From Allomuricauda sp. (GTDB lineage Bacteria; Bacteroidota; Bacteroidia; Flavobacteriales; Flavobacteriaceae), in assembly GCA_017795045.1 (NCBI GenBank), contig CP051244.1, positions 3,034,533 to 3,098,532 on the forward strand: 64,000 nucleotides of DNA, in the 5' to 3' direction. Under the pieces are notes generated by a model. It ran no database searches, was not told the DNA's origin, and worked only from the letters and a program-made list of their open reading frames with translations. Below, one piece after another: positions 15,775 to 23,536 of this stretch; the first letter of the stretch is position 1, and each line of letters starts with the position of its first letter. A program made the position numbers and the translations under genes.

Positions 15775-17520
15775 ATGAAAGAAGTGATAGGAATCATACT
15801 GTTCATTGCCTTAGGACTGGGAAATGTTCAAAACGCAAAAGCACAACTGGGAAAATTGGGCAAGAAAGTGTCCAACAAAGCAAAAACCGAAGAACGGAAG
15901 CTTAAAAAAAGTGTTAGCAATATTGAAAAAACGGGCAAGCTTCCAAAATCAGGTGAAAACCGAACCACTCCAAAGTCATCACCCAATCCCACATCCACAA
16001 ACCCAAAACAGGCAGAAATTGGGATTGGAATCGAGGATGGTTGTAAGGGAACCGATTATTATTTTAAAATGGCCCGCAAGGATTTGGCCAAAATCATGGA
16101 ACCAGAAAGTGATGACGAGAACCTTTCAGTCTTTGAGATGGAAACCGTGCTAAAACGGGTAGAAGACAATTATCTGAAAAAAATCCATGACAGAGATCCA
16201 AATTGCAATACCTCTAAATTGGAAAGCGAAATTGCTGAAGCAGAAAAACTGATCAACACAAAAAAAGGAGGCTCTTCATTTTTACCGGAAGGCACTTATG
16301 CTGCAACCGGGGTATGGGAGAGTTTGGAGTTTGGCAATGTTGTGCATGGAAGATACTCAAATGAGCAAGAAATTGAAATAAAAGGCTATCTGGGCGACCT
16401 AAAAGGCGCTCTAAAGTACAAATCCACAGGAGAAACCCCAGAAAACGTGGGTGTTGAAATAGAAGGTTTGGGGATAGGCGCCATTGTTCCGCAAAAAGAT
16501 GAATCTGGCAATATTGAATACTACCAACTGGCCATTTTTCAAGAAAAAACACTCATGGCCATGGTATTCTTCAGTAACACCAAAAGTCGTGATGCCCTGG
16601 AAAAAATCATGGAGCAACGCTCCAAGGAGAAAGTGGAAAAAGCCAACTTGGAACCCTTCATCAAAAATAATTTGGGAAAAGTTCTAGTCTCAACGGAAGG
16701 GCCAATCTATGCCAACGGCAAAAAAGAAGGACAAGCTACAGCAACGGACATAGAGCTAACCAATTCCTTCACCTTTGGTAATTCCGCTTGGGTACGTATC
16801 ATTACCAAAGAAGACAGGCCTCCTATGGAGCTTCTTAAATTAATTGGATTTCCCCCAGCCGGAGAAATGGGAGCCGCCATAAGAACCCGAATCCTTTTCG
16901 ATGGAGAGGAAGTGGGCCAAGATCTTTTCAGAGCTGTCAGAGGTGATGATCTTAAGGTTGTTAATGAATGGAAACATTACAGGGAGCCGTTCTTTTTGCC
17001 AAATGGGCCTGCACAAGATGCCTATAGAGAAGGGATTGAAGGCATTTTTTCAAAAAACCCAAGCATTGGCGAACATACCATGGAAATACAAAAATGGGTC
17101 GTCAATATCAACGTTACTGATGGCAAAACATTTCCCTTGGAAGTTATGATGGCCACATCGGGGCCGTTAAAAATAAAGGTTACAGAACAAGGCTGGAAAA
17201 CGTTCTGCAATAGTGGCAGCAGTAATTACGGCGCTACAACTGGAGCCACAAACGACCTTTCAAAATCTCTTTTGGCCGCTGTAAAACGTGAAGCAGCAAA
17301 ATCTGGCTGGAAGGAAAAACCATCACAAGCCGTACACACTAAATCCACTAAAGTTTACCATGAGATTACAGGCAAATATATGTATACCATACATGAAGGC
17401 TATGTGCAATCCAAGATGCCCAATGGAGCTAGATTGGAACAAGGGTTCCAAATGGTGGATGGAAGCTATCATGGCACAATCCATGGCACCCAACGCTATC
17501 TACCTGCCATATGTAATTGA
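15775..17520 (+). CDS. large secreted protein of unknown function
   Basis: 581 aa with a Sec signal peptide (LFIALGLGNVQNAKAQ), a Lys-rich stretch (about 25-85), a Cys at about 90 (EDGCKGTDYYF), a helical segment and then a mainly beta C-terminal part of roughly 400 residues (starting SSFLPEGTYAATGVWESLEFGN). Repeated N-G-x-x-K/x patterns and VDGSYHGTIHGTQ near the end resemble beta-rich surface proteins. No family or catalytic motif was recognised. It has its own 278-bp upstream region and a strong terminator at 17541. It is kept as a real gene on length, signal peptide and codon pattern. Confidence 0.8.
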   Translation: MKEVIGIILFIALGLGNVQNAKAQLGKLGKKVSNKAKTEERKLKKSVSNIEKTGKLPKSGENRTTPKSSPNPTSTNPKQAEIGIGIEDGCKGTDYYFKMARKDLAKIMEPESDDENLSVFEMETVLKRVEDNYLKKIHDRDPNCNTSKLESEIAEAEKLINTKKGGSSFLPEGTYAATGVWESLEFGNVVHGRYSNEQEIEIKGYLGDLKGALKYKSTGETPENVGVEIEGLGIGAIVPQKDESGNIEYYQLAIFQEKTLMAMVFFSNTKSRDALEKIMEQRSKEKVEKANLEPFIKNNLGKVLVSTEGPIYANGKKEGQATATDIELTNSFTFGNSAWVRIITKEDRPPMELLKLIGFPPAGEMGAAIRTRILFDGEEVGQDLFRAVRGDDLKVVNEWKHYREPFFLPNGPAQDAYREGIEGIFSKNPSIGEHTMEIQKWVVNINVTDGKTFPLEVMMATSGPLKIKVTEQGWKTFCNSGSSNYGATTGATNDLSKSLLAAVKREAAKSGWKEKPSQAVHTKSTKVYHEITGKYMYTIHEGYVQSKMPNGARLEQGFQMVDGSYHGTIHGTQRYLPAICN

Positions 17521-17540
17521 TTCTCATTGCCAAATATATT

Positions 17541-17570
17541 AAAGAGCCCTGTACAGGGCTCTTTTTTTTT
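17541..17570 (+). terminator. Rho-independent terminator
   Basis: AAAGAGCCCTG (17541-17551) pairs with CAGGGCTCTTT (17554-17564), followed by a T run to 17570. Confidence 0.85.
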
Positions 17571-17717
17571 GATGCAATGGTACTTGCCCCCTTGCCTTTT
17601 TACAAAAAAATGCATTTAACAAATAACCCCATGCAACCCTTTACTTTTTGGGCTGTCTTTTAGGGCGAATGAATCAAAAAACGATTTCATCTTAACCTGT
17701 AATTCAAAAAATCACAA

Positions 17718-20117
17718 ATGAAACAAAAAAAGAAAAGGTATGGCCCGGCATTTTGGCTTTTGGGTCTGTGCCTCTTATTGGGTACAACGCTCGTTCATGC
17801 CCAAAGCAATTTCACCATTAGCGGAAAAATATCGGACGGCACCAATGGGGAGACCTTGTTTGGCACCTCCATTTTTTTACGCGGCACCGATATTGGTGCC
17901 ATCAGCAACGAATATGGTTTTTATTCCATCAGTGCCCCTCAAGGAACCTACACTCTAGTGTTTTCATACATGGGGTACAATGAAATGACCCGTGAGGTTC
18001 TCCTCGACCAAAACATGACCCTTGATGTGGAATTATTGGAGTCGTCCACCCAACTTGATGAGGTGGAGGTCACTGCTGAAGAGCCCGAACGCGCACTACT
18101 CCGCAAACCTGAAATGAGTGTCTCTAAACTCAACATCAAGACTGTAAAACAAATGCCTGTGGTTTTGGGCGAAGTGGACATTATAAAGTCCCTTCAGATT
18201 CTACCAGGGGTCACCAACAATGGGGAAGGTTCCAGCGGATTTCATGTTCGCGGGGGAGCTGTGGACCAAAACCTGGTGTTATTGGATGAGGCCATTATAT
18301 ACAATACATCCCATTTATTGGGCTTCTTTTCGGTCTTCAATGCCGATGCTGTAAAAGACCTCAAACTGTACAAAGGGGGCATCCCTGCCCGGTTTGGAGG
18401 TCGGGTTTCATCGGTATTGGATGTAAGGCAGAAAGATGGAAACAGTAAAGAATTTGCCATGACCGGGGGCATTGGGGCCATTTCCAGTCGACTGGCCCTT
18501 GAAGGGCCCATGTTCAACGACCGGGGGTCCTTCTTGATTGCCGGACGCGGATCGTATGCCCACCTGTTCCTAAAATTGGCCGGGGAAGATAACAGCGCCA
18601 ATTTTTACGATCTTAACCTAAAGACCAATTACAATCTCAACCAAAACAATAAACTGTACCTCTCAGGGTACTTTGGTCGTGACCTTTTCAATATCGGGGG
18701 GTCTTTTAGCAGCAGCTACGGGAATGCATCGGGGAACCTACGTTGGAACCATATTTTCAACGATAGGCTCTTCTCCAATCTATCATTGATCTATAGCAAT
18801 TATGATTACGAACTGGGTATTGATTTCTTTGATTTTGATTGGGTCTCTTCCATCCAAAACTACAATGTAAAATACGACCTTAAATACTATTTCAATGATG
18901 CATTCAAGCTCGATTTTGGAGTGAGCACCATAAAGTATGTGTTTGATCCCGGTCGTATAAAACCCACTGATCCAGCTTCTGCGATCAATGAGTTGCAGCT
19001 GGACAAAAAACGGGCTCTGGAAAGTGCGGCCTACATCAATGCGGAGCATAAGCTTACGGATAGATTAACCGCTCGGTACGGTATTCGGTTCAGTCATTTT
19101 AACCGCATGGGCGGACAGCCTTTGAACGAATACTTGAACGATAGACCTTTGGTCTATAACAACACCCTTCGGATTTACGAAAGGCAAGATCCCATTGACG
19201 AAGTCAATTATAAAAAGAGTGAGAGCATTGAAACCTTCAGTAATTTTGAGCCTAGGATCTCCCTCGCCTATCAACTCAACGAGCTCTCTTCTGTAAAATT
19301 GGGGTATTCCCGTGCCGCCCAATACATCCATCTATTGTCCAATACATCATCGGTAACCCCCATTGATGTTTGGACCCCGAGCGGAAAGTACATCAAGCCC
19401 CAGTTATCGGACCAATTTGCCTTGGGGTATTTTAAAAACTTTAAGGGCAATGTCTATTCCATGGAGGTGGAGACTTTCTACAAGACCGTGGATAACCGAA
19501 TCGACTATATTGATGGTTCCGACTTGATTGGAAACAATACCATAGAACGTGAAATCCTGAACGGCGAATCAAAAGCCTACGGTGTTGAACTCCTGTTACG
19601 AAAAAATGAAGGTGCTTTTACCGGTTGGTTGGCCTACACTTGGTCCAAATCACAGCAACGGACTCCCGGAGGGGACGCCGGTGGGCCGGGAATCAACAAT
19701 GGGGATTGGTACAGCACTGCACATGACCGCACCCATGACGTATCGCTCACCGGGGCCTATGCCCTGAACGAAAAATGGAGTTTTGGGGCCAATGCCATTT
19801 TTCAAACGGGAAGACCTGTGACCTACCCCAATGGGCAATACCAGTATGAGGGGATTTCCGTGGCCAGTTACTCGGATCGTAATGCCGATCGTTTGCCGGC
19901 TTACCACCGATTGGACGTTTCGGCCACCTACCGTCCCAATAGAAAGCCCCAAAATCGATGGAAGGGCGAATGGGTTTTTGGCATCTACAACGTGTTCAAT
20001 AGGAGGAATGCCGCATCGATATCCTTTGGACAGAATATGGAAACGGGCGCCAATGAAGCCACCCGTACCACCATTTTCGGCATTGTTCCCTCTGTAACGT
20101 ACAACTTTAAATTTTAA
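17718..20117 (+). CDS. TonB-dependent receptor with carboxypeptidase-like regulatory domain
   Basis: 799 aa. Signal peptide (LLGTTLVHAQ), then a CarboxypepD_reg-like beta-sandwich (about 30-120: FTISGKISDGTNGETLFGTSIFLRG), a plug domain (about 125-240: VDIIKSLQILPGVTNNGEGSSGFHVRGG, NLVLLDEAIIYNTSHLLG) and a C-terminal barrel ending VPSVTYNFKF with the terminal aromatic. It takes up a ligand across the outer membrane using TonB energy. The DUF4249 lipoprotein gene 4 bp downstream is the usual partner of this receptor subclass. The substrate cannot be deduced. Confidence 0.92.
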   Translation: MKQKKKRYGPAFWLLGLCLLLGTTLVHAQSNFTISGKISDGTNGETLFGTSIFLRGTDIGAISNEYGFYSISAPQGTYTLVFSYMGYNEMTREVLLDQNMTLDVELLESSTQLDEVEVTAEEPERALLRKPEMSVSKLNIKTVKQMPVVLGEVDIIKSLQILPGVTNNGEGSSGFHVRGGAVDQNLVLLDEAIIYNTSHLLGFFSVFNADAVKDLKLYKGGIPARFGGRVSSVLDVRQKDGNSKEFAMTGGIGAISSRLALEGPMFNDRGSFLIAGRGSYAHLFLKLAGEDNSANFYDLNLKTNYNLNQNNKLYLSGYFGRDLFNIGGSFSSSYGNASGNLRWNHIFNDRLFSNLSLIYSNYDYELGIDFFDFDWVSSIQNYNVKYDLKYYFNDAFKLDFGVSTIKYVFDPGRIKPTDPASAINELQLDKKRALESAAYINAEHKLTDRLTARYGIRFSHFNRMGGQPLNEYLNDRPLVYNNTLRIYERQDPIDEVNYKKSESIETFSNFEPRISLAYQLNELSSVKLGYSRAAQYIHLLSNTSSVTPIDVWTPSGKYIKPQLSDQFALGYFKNFKGNVYSMEVETFYKTVDNRIDYIDGSDLIGNNTIEREILNGESKAYGVELLLRKNEGAFTGWLAYTWSKSQQRTPGGDAGGPGINNGDWYSTAHDRTHDVSLTGAYALNEKWSFGANAIFQTGRPVTYPNGQYQYEGISVASYSDRNADRLPAYHRLDVSATYRPNRKPQNRWKGEWVFGIYNVFNRRNAASISFGQNMETGANEATRTTIFGIVPSVTYNFKF

Positions 20118-20121
20118 ACAC

Positions 20122-20961
20122 ATGAAACCATTTTATATAGTATGCATTGGCGTATTGCTCTTGGCCACATCCTGCACCGACGTTATTGAGGTGGATGTTC
20201 CTGAAGGCCCTGAAAGGCTGGTCATAGAAGCTTCTTTGGATTGGGAGAAAGGAACTCAAGGAAACAATCAGACCATTGTACTGAGTACTTCCACCCCTTT
20301 CTTTGCCGAACAGAAATTTGCTCCCGTACTTGGTGCCTCGGTCAAGGTCATTAATACCGATACAGCCGCTGAATTCACCTTTGCCAGTCAAAACAACGGA
20401 GAGTACACCACCTCATCCTTTGCGCCTATCGTAGGGGATACCTATCAACTGGAGGTCATCTATAATGAAGAGACCTACACAGCCACCGAAACCCTATATC
20501 CTTTGGTGGACACCATCGAGGTTTCCCAATCCAAGGACGGCGGAGAGGACGATGAGGCCCTTGAGGTAAACGTAACCTTTGAGGACCCCGAAGGTCTTGG
20601 AGACCACTACTTCCTTCGCTTCAAAAGTCAGAACGACCTACTTTCGGAGCTCTATTACATCAAGGATGAATTCATTGACGGCAATGAAGCCACCTTATAT
20701 TATGAAAAGTTGGAAGGCGAAGATAGCGTTGATGAGTTTAAACCCGGCGATGTCGTGGATGTGGCCTTAATGGGCATTTCTAAACAGTACCATGATTACC
20801 TAAGGCTTTTGGTAGACCAGTATGAAAATGCGGGGACCCCGTTCAGCCCCACCCCGGTTCCCTTGGTGGGCAATTGCGTGAATCTGGACAACCCCAACAA
20901 TTTGGCGTATGGCTATTTTCGGGTTACCGAAACCATACAGACAGAGTATACTTTTGAATAA
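20122..20961 (+). CDS. DUF4249 lipoprotein, partner of the upstream TonB receptor
   Basis: 279 aa. The lipoprotein signal ends at Cys18 (LLATSCTDVIEVDVPEGPERLVIEASLDW, a typical DUF4249 opening). The beta-rich body includes YQLEVIYNEETYTATETLYPLVDTIEV and ends NPNNLAYGYFRVTETIQTEYTFE. DUF4249 proteins are nearly always encoded beside a carboxypeptidase-regulated TonB receptor and may cap it, like SusD caps SusC. Only 4 bp separate the two genes, so they form an operon closed by the hairpin at 20970-21010. Confidence 0.9.
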   Translation: MKPFYIVCIGVLLLATSCTDVIEVDVPEGPERLVIEASLDWEKGTQGNNQTIVLSTSTPFFAEQKFAPVLGASVKVINTDTAAEFTFASQNNGEYTTSSFAPIVGDTYQLEVIYNEETYTATETLYPLVDTIEVSQSKDGGEDDEALEVNVTFEDPEGLGDHYFLRFKSQNDLLSELYYIKDEFIDGNEATLYYEKLEGEDSVDEFKPGDVVDVALMGISKQYHDYLRLLVDQYENAGTPFSPTPVPLVGNCVNLDNPNNLAYGYFRVTETIQTEYTFE

Positions 20962-20969
20962 AATCCGGG

Positions 20970-21010
20970 GGCATGTTGGACACCTTATATCCGACATGTC
21001 CCTTCTTTTT
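20970..21010 (+). terminator. terminator of the TonB receptor/DUF4249 operon
   Basis: GGCATGTTGGA (20970-20980) pairs with TCCGACATGTC (20990-21000), 11 bp including two G-U pairs, followed by a T-rich tract. Confidence 0.7.
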
Positions 21011-21499
21011 TCACTGGAATACACCATCACAACCCATATTTCACGAAAAACCAACCGAATTGCGTAAGAAAACACCCTGGATTTGACTGATTTCAATCAA
21101 AAAACATATCATTTAAACTACTGATTGACAGTTTTTTATTATATTTATAAGACCGACTGTTTACAACTTTCCCCCTTGCATTCTTCTCGGCAAGTCCCAC
21201 ATCTAAATAGATCTTTGTACTTGCATGTCATGCTGACCCACGCCGTTCGCAATTGAGCAAGTTGACTTTGTACCACAGATTTCCACAACCTGTAACTCAA
21301 TGTTTTGAAAACACTGACGATTCTGGCTCATTTGACCCATGAAGATTGTGCAAATTCGCTACGTATGGAATGCTTTGCCTCTGGAAACCCATTCGTGATA
21401 CGTACAAAGCCTCATTTTTCCTGTTTCAAATTAAATAAAGCATATGCCCCGGCCCCTGTGGTCGGGGTATTTTTTATACTAACCTTAAATCAACAAACA
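21011..21499. other. non-coding gap with an internal terminator; possible small RNA
   Basis: No credible gene lies in these 489 bp: one frame is open from 21305, but its first 65 residues look unnatural and the lipoprotein start at 21500 is clearly right. A hairpin, ATGCCCCG (21444-21451) with CGGGGTAT (21463-21470) and T run to 21475, forms a terminator only 25 bp before the next gene's ATG. A TATATTTA box (-7-like) at 21140-21147 could start a transcript of roughly 320 nt ending at that hairpin. The alternative is a long attenuated leader for the NTF2-like gene. Confidence 0.45.
21444..21475 (+). terminator. terminator or attenuator directly before the NTF2-like gene
   Basis: An 8-bp G+C-rich stem (one G-U pair), an 11-nt loop and a six-T tract, 25 bp upstream of the ATG at 21500. 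It ends either an upstream small transcript or prematurely ends the leader. Confidence 0.6.
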
Positions 21500-22015
21500 A
21501 TGAAAAAAATTCTTTTATCATGTGGGATTGTGGCCCTATTGCTCGGCGCTTGCCAACAGGGTCCGGTGCGGTACACCCAGAACTCCCCAGAAATTGACAC
21601 TGTCAAGAAATTGATTGCCAATTATGACAGTAAAAACTACGATACCAGCATGTACGCTGATACTTCCAAGACCTATTACAACACCAATGACGATGCCATG
21701 TCGCCCTCGGAGGCCATGGATTATCACAGACAATCGGAGGTCAATTATACCTCGCGCGGCTTTGGGAATGACCATCAAGAATATGAAATGGTAGTGACCG
21801 ATGATGGTGAAACCTGGGTAAACAGTTGGCTGGAATGGGGATGCACCCTTGCGGCAAACGGAAAGCAAATAAGTATTCCCGTTCACCTGACCTTTCAATT
21901 TGTAGATGGAAAAATTGTCAAGGAATATGGCTATTGGGACCCTACCGAAATTGTATTGGAACTCCAAAAAATTGAGGCTGAGGCCAAAATGATGGAGGAA
22001 GAACAAACAGAATGA
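21500..22015 (+). CDS. NTF2-like (SnoaL-type) lipoprotein
   Basis: 171 aa from the ATG at 21500-21502, giving a lipoprotein signal with Cys18 (LLLGACQQG). The mature chain follows the NTF2 cone fold: VKKLIANYDSKNYDTSMYADTSKTYYN, SPSEAMDYHRQ, then VNSWLEWGCTLAANGKQISIPVHLTFQFVDGKIVKEYGYWDPTEIV. Such proteins bind small ligands or act as simple isomerases or immunity-type domains; no catalytic residues stand out. It precedes the 255-aa secreted protein by 27 bp and is probably co-transcribed with it. Confidence 0.82.
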   Translation: MKKILLSCGIVALLLGACQQGPVRYTQNSPEIDTVKKLIANYDSKNYDTSMYADTSKTYYNTNDDAMSPSEAMDYHRQSEVNYTSRGFGNDHQEYEMVVTDDGETWVNSWLEWGCTLAANGKQISIPVHLTFQFVDGKIVKEYGYWDPTEIVLELQKIEAEAKMMEEEQTE

Positions 22016-22042
22016 TCAAAAACTAAACTAAAACTAAAGACA

Positions 22043-22810
22043 ATGAAACGATTACTTTTAACCCTAGTACTGGTGCCTATCGTAATGATGGGCCAACAGA
22101 CCGAACAGGCTCCCATTTTTATGAATGTGATGATGACCCCTCATCCAGAAAAGATTGAGGCATTTGAGGCGGGAATGGCAACCCATAATAAGAAATATCA
22201 TGCCAACAATCCAGGCTCAGTCAGTGTGTTTTGGGTGGCCAGTGGTGAAAATTCCGGAAAATATGTGTGGAGTATGGGCCCAACCTCTTGGGCGGCCATG
22301 GACGATGTGAGCAATTATGACGATGCCCACACCAAGGATTGGAATACCAATGTGGCCGCCAATGCATTGGCCAAAATGGAAACCACCTATTGGAAAAACG
22401 ATCTAAAACATTCCAATTTCAGCAGGGATTTTAACCTGAAGAACCTTTCCATTTTTATGGTGGATGTGAAACGATTCAAGCAAATGGAGTTCTCCTCTAT
22501 TTTAGATCGCGTGCAAAAAGTCTTCAAGACCAAAGACCCGGACCATCAATGGGGTAGTTACTTCAACGAACTCCCCAATATGGACGGTCAGGATTTTGTT
22601 TGGGTCGATTTTTTTGACAAATCGGCCTGGATGGGAGAAGAGGACAAGTTTATGCAATGGTATGAAGAAGTTCATGGAACAGGTAGTTTTTCAGACTTTT
22701 TAAAGGATGTTGAAGCTGCCACAAATGGAGATCGCGGGGAATTATGGATCTACAGGGGTGATCTTAGCGGTTCTAGTGGAGAAGTGAAAACAAGGGGTGA
22801 CGGACAGTGA
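22043..22810 (+). CDS. secreted protein of unknown function, possibly with ABM-like halves
   Basis: 255 aa with a signal peptide (LLLTLVLVPIVMMGQQ). Mature chain starts APIFMNVMMTPHPEKIEAFEAGMATHNKKYH and a second similar opening occurs near residue 140 (LSIFMVDVKRFKQMEFSSILDRVQKVF), suggesting two ferredoxin-like halves of the antibiotic-biosynthesis-monooxygenase type. Trp- and Asp-rich loops are frequent. This is a structural guess, not a family assignment. It is the second gene of an operon with the NTF2-like lipoprotein and has a clear terminator. Confidence 0.75.
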   Translation: MKRLLLTLVLVPIVMMGQQTEQAPIFMNVMMTPHPEKIEAFEAGMATHNKKYHANNPGSVSVFWVASGENSGKYVWSMGPTSWAAMDDVSNYDDAHTKDWNTNVAANALAKMETTYWKNDLKHSNFSRDFNLKNLSIFMVDVKRFKQMEFSSILDRVQKVFKTKDPDHQWGSYFNELPNMDGQDFVWVDFFDKSAWMGEEDKFMQWYEEVHGTGSFSDFLKDVEAATNGDRGELWIYRGDLSGSSGEVKTRGDGQ

Positions 22811-22825
22811 TTTCACTAGTACAAG

Positions 22826-22850
22826 AAAGCGGGTTAAACCCGCTTTTTTA
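22826..22850 (+). terminator. Rho-independent terminator
   Basis: AAAGCGGGTT (22826-22835) pairs with AACCCGCTTT (22837-22846) and is followed by Ts. Confidence 0.85.
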
Positions 22851-22882
22851 TTTCATGTAGATTTCCATAAAGGCGGTATTGA

Positions 22883-22890
22883 TATATTTG
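22883..22890 (+). promoter_or_regulatory. -7 promoter element of the paiB-like gene
   Basis: TATATTTG is an exact match to TAnnTTTG. Transcription would start near 22897, 23 nt before the ATG. No TTG is found at the usual distance. Confidence 0.45.
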
Positions 22891-22919
22891 TATCCAATAT
22901 CCCATAAGAGCATTTTCCC

Positions 22920-23525
22920 ATGTACATTCCGCACTATTACAAAAATGAAAATCTTGATGAAATAAAGGACTTCTTGATCCAGAACAGTTTTGGCATTTTG
23001 ATCAATACGGTGGAGGGAAAGCCTTGGGGCACCCATATTCCCTTGGAACTGGATAAAAATGCTAAGGGCCAGGATATCCTTGTGGGGCACATTTCAAAGG
23101 CCAATCCGCAATGGAAAAACTTCAACAGCCCTTCAGAGGTATTGTGTATTTTCAATGGACCACACACCTATGTTTCCTCGTCATGGTATAAAGAAGAAGA
23201 AGTTCCCACTTGGAACTATATTGCCGTGCACGTCTATGGAAAAGTAACCGTTTTGGATGAGGAACAGACCATGGCCTCGATGTACAAGCTTGTGGATAAA
23301 TACGAGCAACACTCAAAAAATCCCATTTCCTTGGGCCATATGTCGCCCAAGACCCTACGCCAAGTTAAAGGTGTGGTAGGTTTCCAGATTGAAATCACAG
23401 AGATCCAGGCTGCCTATAAATTGTCACAGACCAGGGTGGATGACCACCCTTCCATCATCTCTGAGCTCAACGAGACCAACGACCCGGGAAGCAAAGCCAT
23501 TGCCTACAAGATGAAAAAGGGATAA
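22920..23525 (+). CDS. PaiB-type FMN-binding protein
   Basis: 201 aa, typical for PaiB. It opens MYIPHYYKNENLDEIKDFLIQNSFGILIN, has THIPLELD, GHISKANPQWK and GPHTYVSSSWYKEEEVPTWNYIAVHVYGKV (the split-barrel FMN-binding core), and KGVVGFQIEITEIQAAYKLSQ near the end. The Bacillus homologue is described as a negative regulator of sporulation and protease genes; in other bacteria it is more safely called an FMN/haem-type split-barrel protein. Monocistronic, convergent with the PorP/SprF gene. Confidence 0.88.
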   Translation: MYIPHYYKNENLDEIKDFLIQNSFGILINTVEGKPWGTHIPLELDKNAKGQDILVGHISKANPQWKNFNSPSEVLCIFNGPHTYVSSSWYKEEEVPTWNYIAVHVYGKVTVLDEEQTMASMYKLVDKYEQHSKNPISLGHMSPKTLRQVKGVVGFQIEITEIQAAYKLSQTRVDDHPSIISELNETNDPGSKAIAYKMKKG

Positions 23526-23536
23526 TCCTGATTGCT

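Noticed and set aside
21305-21499. N-terminal extension of the NTF2-like gene
   Set aside because: The extra 65 residues are unlike any signal or domain and span a terminator hairpin; the ATG at 21500 gives a perfect lipoprotein signal.
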